A DNA stretch of 35,549 nt from Lentisphaerae bacterium GWF2_50_93 (GTDB taxonomy: Bacteria; Verrucomicrobiota; Lentisphaeria; Victivallales; GWF2-50-93): contig MHBI01000031.1 in NCBI GenBank assembly GCA_001804815.1, positions 1 through 35,549 of the forward strand, read 5' to 3'. Each line of letters opens with the position of its first letter. The first letter of the stretch is position 1. The translations under genes were made by a program, and so were the position numbers. Shown here piece after piece: positions 8,023-15,679 of the stretch. Under the pieces are notes generated by a model. It ran no database searches. It worked only from the letters and a program-made list of their open reading frames with translations, and was not told where the DNA came from.

Positions 8023-10845
8023 ATGATCGAAATTCTGACAGAGCGGAAGAACCAGATCGGACGCAGCGGTGAAGGTACCGGCGAGATTGCCTGTTCAAAG
8101 CCCAGCGCCGCCGGCTCGGTCAGCCAGAGGGCATGCGTGTTCTGCGGATCTCGCGTGGTCCTCTATCCGATTGCGGACGCCGTGCATCTCGTACACGGCC
8201 CGATCGGCTGCGCCGCCTACACCTGGGATATACGCGGTTCCGTTTCTTCAGGACCTCAGCTTCACAGGAACAGTTTTTCAACCGATCTCCAGGAGCAGGA
8301 AGTCATTCGCGGCGGAGAGAAGAAACTTTATTCCTGCCTGATCGAGCTCATAGACCGCTACAGACCGAAGGCGGCATTCGTATATTCCACCTGCATCGTC
8401 GGGGTGATAGGCGACGACGTAGAAGCGGTATGCCGCAAGGTCGCAGCTGAAAAGGGCATCACGGTCATTCCTGTCCATTCTGAAGGGTTCAAGGGGACGA
8501 AGAAGGACGGATACTCAGCCGCATGCGATGCGCTGCTGAAACTCGTCGGCACCGGCGATATAAAGGGGATTCCTGACTTCGGCATAAACCTGCTCGGGGA
8601 GTTCAATCTCGCTGGTGAAACATGGATCATAAGGAAATATCTGGAAAAAATGGGTGTCCACGTCGTCTCCGCGATCACAGGAGACGGCAGGATTGACGAC
8701 ATCAGGCGCGCGCATGGCGCAAAACTCAACGTCGTACAGTGCTCCGGCTCCATGACCCCTCTCGCGAAAAAAATGGAGTCCGAATACGGAATCCCTTTCA
8801 AGCGCGTCTCATATTTCGGAATAGAGGATATGTCTGCGGCACTTTACGACATCGCCGACTTCTTTGGCGATGCAGGCATGGGCTTGCGCACACAGGAACT
8901 TGTAAAGGATGAAATTACCAGGCTTCTGCCGGCGCTTGGAGAATTCAAGGAAAGGCTAAAAGGCCGCAGGGCCGCCATTTATGTAGGAGGAGCGTTCAAG
9001 GCTTTTTCACTTGTACGTGCGCTGCGTTCGCTGGGAATGAGAACTGCCGTGGTCGGATCACAGACCGGCAACTCTGAAGATTACAGGCAGCTCAAGGAGA
9101 TATGTGACAAGGGTACGATCATCGTGGACGACTCAAACCCGCTTGAACTCTCATCCTTCCTCAGGGAAATGGAAGTGGATATTTTCATCGGCGGTGTAAA
9201 GGAGAGGCCGATCGCATACAAGCTTGGAATCGGATTCTGCGACCACAACCACGAAAGGAAAATCCCGCTGGCCGGTTTCGAGGGTATGTTCAATTTCGCA
9301 CGCGAAGTCCACGCCACCGTCACAAGTCCCGTCTGGAATGCAATCAGGGGAAAGGAAACCGAGTGCGTGCCGATGCCAGGACCAAAGTCATCGGAATATC
9401 TCGAAAGTCTCGTCCAGAAGAGTCCGGAAATGCCGAAAGCCTGGCGAAATCCGCTCAACGAGGCGGCCGACGGAACTCCGGAATCTTCAACTGAAGACTC
9501 AAAACATACGTCCCGCAACTCCTGCAAGCTTTGCGCTCCGCTGGGAGCCTCCCTGGCATTCCGCGGAGTCGAGGGAGGAATGCCGTTCCTCCACGGTTCA
9601 CAGGGCTGCGCCACTTACATCCGCAGATATGTCATAAGCCATTTCAGGGAGCCGTTCGACATAGCGTCCAGCAGCCTTGCCGAGGCCGACACCATTTTCG
9701 GGGGCACGAATAATTTCGGCAAAGGCATCGACAATGTACGTATGAAATATGATCCTGCGCTGATAGGCATTGCAACCACATGCCTGTCGGAGACCATCGG
9801 CGAAAACGTGGGAATGCTGATAAAAGGATATATTGCGGCGCATGCAGGTGAAAAACTGCCCGCACTCGTCAACGTCTCGACTCCAAGCTACAAGGATACG
9901 CATGCCGAGGGTTTCCATTCTGCTGTCAGGGCCATTGTCGACGTACTTGCAACGGAACCTCCTTTCATGATCGAAAAAGAGCGTCTGCTTATTCTACCCG
10001 GCATCGTCTCTCCTGCCGATCTCAGGCATCTGCGCGAAATGGCGGTCCTTTGCGGCGCGAAGCCGACGCTTTTGCCGGATTATTCGGAGACCTTGGACGC
10101 ACCCCTATCAGGCGACTGCGCTCCCCTTTCCAAAGGTGGAACTCCTATTGCGGAAATCCGCCGCATTTCAGAATTAGCCGCAGTAATGCAGCTCGGACCC
10201 AGCGCCTCATCACGCGTTTCCGCAGCAGACATCCTGGAAGAAAGACATGGCAACAGAGTCTTCAGGATCGGCTGGCCTCTTGGATTGCGTGCTACAGATG
10301 AATTCGTGAAATCCGTCGAATCAGTCACCGGAAAAAGCGCAGCAGACGGGTTGAAAGATGAGAGAGGACGCCTGCTTGACGCCATGGCCGACGGACACAA
10401 ATATACTTTCGGACTCAAGGCCGCAATCTATGGAGAAGAGGATCTCGTTGTCGCAGTCTGCGGGTTCCTCGTGGAGATCGGAGTCAAGCCGGTGCTGTGT
10501 GCGACAGGCGCCAGAAGCGGACACTTCGCCGAATGGCTTGAAAATACAGCAAGCGGAATTTCCTCAGGAGCTGAAATCATCGAAGGCGCTGATTTTGCGA
10601 ATATCGCAGACGCCGCCCGGAAAGCCAGGCCCGATATCATGATCGGACACAGCAAGGGATCTTCAACGGCACGCGAACTCGGCATCCCGCTCATAAGAAT
10701 CGGATTCCCGATACATGACCGATTCGGAGCACCGCGGAGCCTGATCCTCGGATATAGAGGGGCGATGGAATTATTTGACAGGATCGTCAACGCAGTCCTG
10801 GAGAAACGTCAGGCTGGTTCTGAAATAGGTTATTCATATCTTTAA
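8023..10845 (+). CDS. nifEN: NifEN fusion, FeMo-cofactor assembly scaffold
   Basis: A single uninterrupted frame of 940 codons encodes NifE and NifN in tandem. NifE (about 1-450) has the cluster-type cysteines Cys38 (QRAC), Cys63 (GPIGC) and one in STCIVGVIGDD, plus the QCSGSM segment. A polar linker follows (about 455-495). NifN (about 496-940) has NSCKLCAPLGA, HGSQGCATYIRR and TTCLSETIGE, paralleling NifK. The scaffold receives the NifB-made Fe-S-C core and lets molybdenum and homocitrate be added before transfer to apo-MoFe protein. Fusion would fix a 1:1 ratio. NifEN fusions are known in other anaerobes such as Geobacter. It lies 20 nt after nifK and 12 nt before nifB. Confidence 0.95.
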   Translation: MIEILTERKNQIGRSGEGTGEIACSKPSAAGSVSQRACVFCGSRVVLYPIADAVHLVHGPIGCAAYTWDIRGSVSSGPQLHRNSFSTDLQEQEVIRGGEKKLYSCLIELIDRYRPKAAFVYSTCIVGVIGDDVEAVCRKVAAEKGITVIPVHSEGFKGTKKDGYSAACDALLKLVGTGDIKGIPDFGINLLGEFNLAGETWIIRKYLEKMGVHVVSAITGDGRIDDIRRAHGAKLNVVQCSGSMTPLAKKMESEYGIPFKRVSYFGIEDMSAALYDIADFFGDAGMGLRTQELVKDEITRLLPALGEFKERLKGRRAAIYVGGAFKAFSLVRALRSLGMRTAVVGSQTGNSEDYRQLKEICDKGTIIVDDSNPLELSSFLREMEVDIFIGGVKERPIAYKLGIGFCDHNHERKIPLAGFEGMFNFAREVHATVTSPVWNAIRGKETECVPMPGPKSSEYLESLVQKSPEMPKAWRNPLNEAADGTPESSTEDSKHTSRNSCKLCAPLGASLAFRGVEGGMPFLHGSQGCATYIRRYVISHFREPFDIASSSLAEADTIFGGTNNFGKGIDNVRMKYDPALIGIATTCLSETIGENVGMLIKGYIAAHAGEKLPALVNVSTPSYKDTHAEGFHSAVRAIVDVLATEPPFMIEKERLLILPGIVSPADLRHLREMAVLCGAKPTLLPDYSETLDAPLSGDCAPLSKGGTPIAEIRRISELAAVMQLGPSASSRVSAADILEERHGNRVFRIGWPLGLRATDEFVKSVESVTGKSAADGLKDERGRLLDAMADGHKYTFGLKAAIYGEEDLVVAVCGFLVEIGVKPVLCATGARSGHFAEWLENTASGISSGAEIIEGADFANIADAARKARPDIMIGHSKGSSTARELGIPLIRIGFPIHDRFGAPRSLILGYRGAMELFDRIVNAVLEKRQAGSEIGYSYL

Positions 10846-10857
10846 GGAGATAAGAAC

Positions 10858-12126
10858 ATGGAAAACATTGAAATTAAAAATCATCCTTGCTTCAACGCCG
10901 AGGTAAGAAAGAAATACGCACGGATCCATCTGCCTGTCGCTCCCCTATGCAATGTCCAGTGCAGGTTCTGCAACCGCCGCTACGACTGTGCAAACGAGAC
11001 CAGGCCCGGGGTTACAAGCGCCGTGCTTTCACCGCATCAGGCAATTGCATATCTGAAATATGCGCACGCAAAGAACCCGGACATCACGGTCGTCGGAATC
11101 GCCGGTCCAGGAGATCCGATGGCCGACGCGGAAAATACCTTTGAAACCCTGAAACTTGTCCGGCGCGAGTTCCCGAACATCCTGCTGTGCGTTGCAACAA
11201 ACGGACTCGCCCTCGCACAGAACGTCGAAAGGCTGGCGGAACTCAGGGTAAGCCATGTCACCGTCACGGTCAACGCCGTCGATCCCGAGATCGGGGCGAA
11301 GGTCTACGCATGGATACGTCCTGAAAAGAAACCGTTGAGGGGCGTTGAAGGAGCCTCCATGATCTGGGAACGGCAGAAGGAGGGCATGAAGAAACTTGTT
11401 GCTGCTGGAATCACCCTCAAGGTCAACTGCATAGTAATGCCGGAAATAAACGATGGGCATGTCCTGGATGTGGCCAAGGCGGTAAAAGAAATAGGAGCGC
11501 ACATCATGAACTGCACCCCGATGATTCCGGCGAAGGACTCCGAGTTTGAGAGCCGCGAACAGCCTTCTGCAAAGTTAATTCACGACATACGCGCTGCAGC
11601 CGGAGAGATCCTGCCGCAGATGGCGCATTGCGCACAGTGCAGGGCGGATGCATGCGGCCTGATCGGTGCGCCGGAACGTCTCGAAGACAGACTAACTATT
11701 GCGGATTTCGCAAAGATGCCATTACGGCCCGGAGAGAACAGGCTTTATGTGGCGGTAGGCACCAGGGAAGGAATATTGGTGAACCAGCATCTCGGTGAAG
11801 CAGAAAAACTTTTAATCTTCAAACGCGGTGAAAACGGCTTTGAAATCGAATCCGTAAGAAACACACCTCCTACTGGTACAGGAGTGAAAAGATGGCTGGA
11901 TCTTGCGGATATCTTAAGCGACTGCAGGACTGTGCTTGTGAGCGGAATAGGCCCCTCGCCCAGGAAGATACTGCTTGAAAAAGGATTGGAGGTGACAGAA
12001 ATGGAGGGTCTTGTCGAGGAGGGATTGAAGGCTGTCTTCGACGGAAGGGAGATTCCTGCTGTCCTGCGCCGGCGCTTCATGGGATGCGGAGCCGCCTGCA
12101 GCGGAAGCGGACAAGGATGCCAATAA
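10858..12126 (+). CDS. nifB: NifB, radical SAM FeMo-cofactor precursor synthase with a C-terminal NifX-like domain
   Basis: NifB joins two [4Fe-4S] clusters and inserts carbide and sulfur to make NifB-co. The radical-SAM motif CX3CX2C is at Cys31, Cys35 and Cys38 (PLCNVQCRFC). Extra NifB cysteines are present at HPCF (Cys11), YDC (Cys44) and HCAQCRADACG. A C-terminal NifX/NafY-like domain begins near residue 298 (NRLYVAVGTREGI) and includes NQHLGEAE. The C-terminus ends in a small cysteine-rich tail (MGCGAACSGSGQGCQ). The ATG follows AAGGAG, 12 nt after nifEN. Its stop codon lies inside a strong hairpin. Confidence 0.96.
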   Translation: MENIEIKNHPCFNAEVRKKYARIHLPVAPLCNVQCRFCNRRYDCANETRPGVTSAVLSPHQAIAYLKYAHAKNPDITVVGIAGPGDPMADAENTFETLKLVRREFPNILLCVATNGLALAQNVERLAELRVSHVTVTVNAVDPEIGAKVYAWIRPEKKPLRGVEGASMIWERQKEGMKKLVAAGITLKVNCIVMPEINDGHVLDVAKAVKEIGAHIMNCTPMIPAKDSEFESREQPSAKLIHDIRAAAGEILPQMAHCAQCRADACGLIGAPERLEDRLTIADFAKMPLRPGENRLYVAVGTREGILVNQHLGEAEKLLIFKRGENGFEIESVRNTPPTGTGVKRWLDLADILSDCRTVLVSGIGPSPRKILLEKGLEVTEMEGLVEEGLKAVFDGREIPAVLRRRFMGCGAACSGSGQGCQ

Positions 12127-12158
12127 ATATTTTCCGCATAAATGCGGAAAATATTTAT
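12123..12158 (+). terminator. Perfect 16-bp hairpin overlapping the nifB stop codon
   Basis: 12123-12138 and 12143-12158 are perfect reverse complements around a TAAA loop, and the nifB TAA (12124-12126) lies in the left arm. No clean U-run follows, and the ferredoxin gene starts 33 nt later, so a partial terminator, attenuator or 3'-end stabiliser is more likely than a full stop. It may set lower expression of ferredoxin, nifV and the permease. Confidence 0.5.
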
Positions 12159-12190
12159 AACAAATAAAACTAAATAAGGAGAAAACGACA

Positions 12191-12490
12191 ATGGAAAAGC
12201 CTGATTATCACATTCTGGTCTGCAACAGTTTCCGCCTCACAGGCGAACCGCAGGGTACCTGCAACAAGAAGGGTGCGCCTGCGCTGCTGCAGCATCTGGA
12301 GACGGAAATATCGGATCGCGGGATCAACGCAATGGTAACAAGCTCTGGATGCCTGAAGGTCTGCGGAAAGGGTCCGGTGATGGTCGTATATCCGCAGGGC
12401 TGGTGGTATGGCGAGCTTGACGAGGCAAAGGTTGACATGATTCTTGACGCGATGGAGAAGGGGGAGGCGGTCGAGAAATTGTTCGTCTGA
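12191..12490 (+). CDS. [2Fe-2S] ferredoxin, thioredoxin-like fold
   Basis: This 99-residue protein has Cys11, Cys24, Cys54 and Cys58 (CX12C...CX3C), the ligand pattern of thioredoxin-like [2Fe-2S] ferredoxins. Clostridium pasteurianum has such a ferredoxin, reported to interact with the nitrogenase MoFe protein, and related genes sit in nif clusters of other bacteria. It is cytoplasmic, with no signal peptide. An AAGGAG site precedes the ATG. Sitting between nifB and nifV, it probably serves nitrogenase or cofactor assembly as an electron carrier; the exact partner is an inference. Confidence 0.85.
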   Translation: MEKPDYHILVCNSFRLTGEPQGTCNKKGAPALLQHLETEISDRGINAMVTSSGCLKVCGKGPVMVVYPQGWWYGELDEAKVDMILDAMEKGEAVEKLFV

Positions 12491-12515
12491 TCAGACAGAT
12501 CGGACAGATCAGACG
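12489..12515. repeat. Three tandem 9-nt units between ferredoxin gene and nifV
   Basis: GATCAGACA, GATCGGACA and GATCAGACG follow directly at the ferredoxin stop codon (12488-12490). They are consecutive 9-nt units differing at one or two positions. Such short tandem arrays are prone to slippage. The array has partial dyad symmetry and could fold weakly. Confidence 0.6.
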
Positions 12516-12540
12516 GATATATCTTCACAATAGGGTAAAT

Positions 12541-13671
12541 ATGAAAACAATCTGGATAGTTGATACGACTTTAAGGGACGGCCTGCAGGCGCCTGGCGTA
12601 CATCTGTCCTTCGAATCCAAGAGCAGGATCGCCGTCGCCTTGGACGCTGCTGGAGTTCCAGAAATAGAGGCCGGAATACCGGCGATGGGCAAGGCCGCGG
12701 TCAAGGACATCAAAGGGCTTGCATCCCTGGATCTCGCGGCGCGACTGACATGCTGGTGCCGTGCGAAGCATGAGGACGTCGAAGCCGCGCTCGGGTGCGG
12801 AACAGATGCCGTCCATATCTCCTTTCCCGCTTCCAACAGGCTTCTTGAAGCTTTCCGCAAGGATCGCAAATGGCTTTTCAAGGCGATGGATGATGTCGTC
12901 CCCTACGCTGTAAGTAATTTTGCTTTCGTGTCAGTGGGATTTCAGGATGCCGGCCGCGCGGACGAATCCTTCCTCTCCGATATTTCAGAGATTGCAGCAT
13001 CCAAGGGCGCACACAGGATAAGGCTGGCGGATTCAGTCGGCATCATGACAGTTGATGGAACCTCCGGCCTGGTCCGGAAAATACGTTCAATACTAGGAAA
13101 TGCGGAACTGGGCTACCACGGCCACAATGATTTTGGACTGGCGGCGGCGAACACGCTTGCTGCAATAGAGGCCGGAGCATCGAGTGTTGACACGACTATC
13201 AACGGACTGGGGGAGCGTGCAGGAAACGCCCCCTTGGCGGAAGTAGTGGCAGGCACGCGTTTCCTCCTCGGAAAGAAGACAGGCGTAAAACTTGAGAATC
13301 TTAAATCCCTCAGTGATCTTCTGGATTACGAGACAGGCATCCCTGGAAATAGATTCCGTCCAATTACAGGTGCTGACACTTTCTCACACACAAGCGGAAT
13401 CCATTGTGCGGCGATGGAACGAGATCCCCTTTCCTATCAGCCGATGGAGGCTGAGAAACTTGGGCGGAAGTCAAAATATCTGATCAGCCGGCAGTCGGGA
13501 CGATCAGTGCTGCGTTCTGCCCTTACACGCTTTAATATAACACCATCAGAAGCCCAGCTCAAAGATCTGCTCGCAAAGGTTCGGACGACTGCGCACTTAT
13601 ATAAAAACGGTTTGAGCGCACTTGAATTAAAAGCATTATTCCTAGGACTTAACGGAAGGAAGCTCATATGA
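12541..13671 (+). CDS. nifV: NifV, homocitrate synthase
   Basis: This 376-residue protein belongs to the isopropylmalate/homocitrate synthase family and condenses acetyl-CoA with 2-oxoglutarate to homocitrate, the organic ligand of FeMo-cofactor. The N-terminal signature is [12 protein letters not shown], with Leu where most members have Glu. The metal-binding HXH is in [10 protein letters not shown]. The family glycine-rich segment [16 protein letters not shown] follows, and THTSGIH-like [11 protein letters not shown] lies at about 285. It lacks the LeuA-type regulatory domain, as expected for NifV. The weak site AGGGTAAAT precedes the ATG. Its stop overlaps the next gene's start (ATGA). Confidence 0.93.
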   Translation: MKTIWIVDTTLRDGLQAPGVHLSFESKSRIAVALDAAGVPEIEAGIPAMGKAAVKDIKGLASLDLAARLTCWCRAKHEDVEAALGCGTDAVHISFPASNRLLEAFRKDRKWLFKAMDDVVPYAVSNFAFVSVGFQDAGRADESFLSDISEIAASKGAHRIRLADSVGIMTVDGTSGLVRKIRSILGNAELGYHGHNDFGLAAANTLAAIEAGASSVDTTINGLGERAGNAPLAEVVAGTRFLLGKKTGVKLENLKSLSDLLDYETGIPGNRFRPITGADTFSHTSGIHCAAMERDPLSYQPMEAEKLGRKSKYLISRQSGRSVLRSALTRFNITPSEAQLKDLLAKVRTTAHLYKNGLSALELKALFLGLNGRKLI

Positions 13672-14405
13672 TATTGTTTCCTTCATTTTTTATCGGAGCA
13701 ATGATTTATGCCAGCGTAGGATTTGGGGGCGCATCCCTTTATCTGACGTTGCTTTCCTTTGGAAGCACAAATCACGACAGCCTTGCAGTCACCGCCATGA
13801 TTTGCAACGTGATTGCCGTGCTGTCAAGCCACTGTACCTATCTCAAGGCTGGATATCTCCGTTGGAAATCAGCGTGGCCGCTGATAGTCGCATCCGTGCC
13901 GGCGGCATTCGTCGGCGGCATGTTCAAAACAAGCCCGATGATTTTCGCCCTGCTTCTCGGGCTGAGCCTGGTGACCGCCGGAATCCTGATGCTTTTGAAG
14001 TTCCACAGGGAAGACGAGGCCAGACCTCTTGAAATATCATGGAATTTCGGCGGAATTGCCGGAGCCGGAATAGGACTATTGTCAGGCGTTGTGGGAATTG
14101 GCGGAGGAATATTCCTGGCTCCTCTTCTAAGCTTCAGGAGAACAGGGAAGGCCAAGGAAATAGCCGCCTTGTGCGCTCTCTTCATACTTGTCAATTCCCT
14201 TGCCGGCATTTTCGCGCGGCTGATGCGTCTCGGAACTCTTCCGGTGGATGTTCGCCTTGAATGGCTCTGGATAGCGGTGCTTTTAGGCGCACTGGCAGGC
14301 GGCTGGATCGGCGCGACAAAACTGCCCAATGACTGGATCAAACGGATAATCGCCATGGTCATAATAATCGGCGGAATCAACCAGCTTGCAAAGGTCTTAT
14401 GGTGA
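13668..14405 (+). CDS. TSUP-family (TauE/SafE) membrane permease
   Basis: This 245-residue, very hydrophobic protein has about seven or eight membrane segments. It carries the TSUP-type N-terminal half (GAMIYASVGFGGASLYLTLL) and a repeated glycine-rich motif in the second half (GLLSGVVGIGGGIFLAPLL). TSUP members move sulfite, sulfonates, thiosulfate or other anions across the inner membrane. It overlaps nifV by 4 nt, so the two are translationally coupled and likely part of the nif transcript. Sulfur supply for metal clusters or movement of another anion is possible; the substrate cannot be read from sequence. Confidence 0.85.
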   Translation: MILFPSFFIGAMIYASVGFGGASLYLTLLSFGSTNHDSLAVTAMICNVIAVLSSHCTYLKAGYLRWKSAWPLIVASVPAAFVGGMFKTSPMIFALLLGLSLVTAGILMLLKFHREDEARPLEISWNFGGIAGAGIGLLSGVVGIGGGIFLAPLLSFRRTGKAKEIAALCALFILVNSLAGIFARLMRLGTLPVDVRLEWLWIAVLLGALAGGWIGATKLPNDWIKRIIAMVIIIGGINQLAKVLW

Positions 14406-14463
14406 AATGCCTTTGGGAATTATCACTTCATTATCTACAATGAAAACAAATGGAATTTGAATT

Positions 14464-14482
14464 CACAGACAAGAATGTCTGT
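14464..14482. repeat. Third copy of the palindromic dispersed repeat; possible bidirectional terminator
   Basis: CACAGACAAGAATGTCTGT contains a 7-bp stem (ACAGACA/TGTCTGT) with a 4-nt loop and is followed by a CTCCTTTT tail. It closely matches the pair at 2738-2806, including an upstream AATTTGA. It lies in the gap between the convergent TSUP permease and VWA genes, where such hairpins often end both transcripts. Confidence 0.6.
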
Positions 14483-14512
14483 ACTCCTTTTAAATCAAAA
14501 AACATTTTGAGA

Positions 14513-15679
14513 TTAAGTGCTGGGTTTCTTGTTCGTATTCAAATCCAGCGCTGCCGCCCATTGGAATATGTCCTGGCGCCTGATTGCCGCCGCCATCAGT
14601 TCCGGGAAGATGTCCGGCGTACACGCAAAAGACGGTATCCCCAGCGAGGAAAGAGCGCCTGCTGTATCGTGATCGTAGGACGGCGCTCCATCATCGTTCA
14701 GCGCAAGGAGCGTTATCATGTTGACACCTGATGATACGATGGCATTGGCCCGTTTCAGCATTTCATCCTTTTTACCGCCCTCGTAGAGGTCAGTGATTAG
14801 GATAAAGATAGTGTCATGCGGACGCTGGATGAGGTTCTGGCAGTAGCATAGGGCCTGATTGATGTCCGTACCTCCGCCCAACTGGACGCCGAACAGGAGC
14901 TCGACGGGATCACTGAGATTTTCAGTAAGGTCGACAACGGCGGTATCGAAGACGACCATCCGGGTCCTGACCGCAGGAAGGGAGGCAAGTACGGCTCCGA
15001 ACACTCCCGAATAGACCACCGACGTCCCCATTGATCCGCTCTGGTCCACGCATAGGATTACGTCCTTCAGCGCGCTCCTCTTGCGCCCGTAGCCGATACG
15101 CGTCTCAGGTATAATGGTCTTGTATTTGGGCTGGTAGTTCTTCATGTTCAGCTTGATCGTCCTGTTCCAGTCGATCTCGTTGTGACGCGGCCTCCTGTTG
15201 CGGATCGACCTGTTCAGGCTTCCGTAAACCGCCTGGCGCATGGGTTCTGCTATACGGCGTTCAAGATCCTCAACAACTTTCCTGACCACAATCCTCGCGG
15301 TCTCCTTTGTCTTGGCGGGCATCACGCGTCCTAGGGAGACAAGCGTCGACACAAGATGGACATCGGCCTCTACGGACTGGAGCATTTCAGGTTCCAGCAG
15401 CATCTGCTTCAGGTTGAGCCGCTCCATCGCGTCCTCCTGCATTATCTTTACTACGGATGACGGGAAGAATGTGCGGATGTCCCCGAGCCATCTCGCCACA
15501 CCTGGCGACGACGCACCGAGTCCACCCTTTCTTTCGGAATCATATAGCGACTGCAGGGTCTGGTCCATCCTCAGGTCGGATGCGTCAAGGCTGACAGAGA
15601 TACCATCAGCCTCTTTCCCGCCGAGTATCAGCCTCCAACGCCGGAGACGTTCGTCATTTGTCTTTTCGTTGCCGTTCAT
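14513..15679 (-). CDS. VWA (von Willebrand factor A) domain protein of the AAA/VWA operon
   Basis: This 388-residue cytoplasmic protein has an alpha-helical N-terminal half and a VWA domain from about 205. The metal-binding MIDAS residues are visible: Asp212-x-Ser214-x-Ser216 (VDQSGSMG), the GGGTDI loop (Thr271) and Asp297 (ITDLYEGG). VWA proteins paired with MoxR-type ATPases act as metal-dependent adaptors linking the ATPase to its target. It is the last gene of the operon, and its ATG overlaps the DUF5682 stop (ATGA). It resembles the VWA protein YehP of E. coli in context and size; that family link is from memory. Confidence 0.85.
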   Translation of the reverse strand: MNGNEKTNDERLRRWRLILGGKEADGISVSLDASDLRMDQTLQSLYDSERKGGLGASSPGVARWLGDIRTFFPSSVVKIMQEDAMERLNLKQMLLEPEMLQSVEADVHLVSTLVSLGRVMPAKTKETARIVVRKVVEDLERRIAEPMRQAVYGSLNRSIRNRRPRHNEIDWNRTIKLNMKNYQPKYKTIIPETRIGYGRKRSALKDVILCVDQSGSMGTSVVYSGVFGAVLASLPAVRTRMVVFDTAVVDLTENLSDPVELLFGVQLGGGTDINQALCYCQNLIQRPHDTIFILITDLYEGGKKDEMLKRANAIVSSGVNMITLLALNDDGAPSYDHDTAGALSSLGIPSFACTPDIFPELMAAAIRRQDIFQWAAALDLNTNKKPST

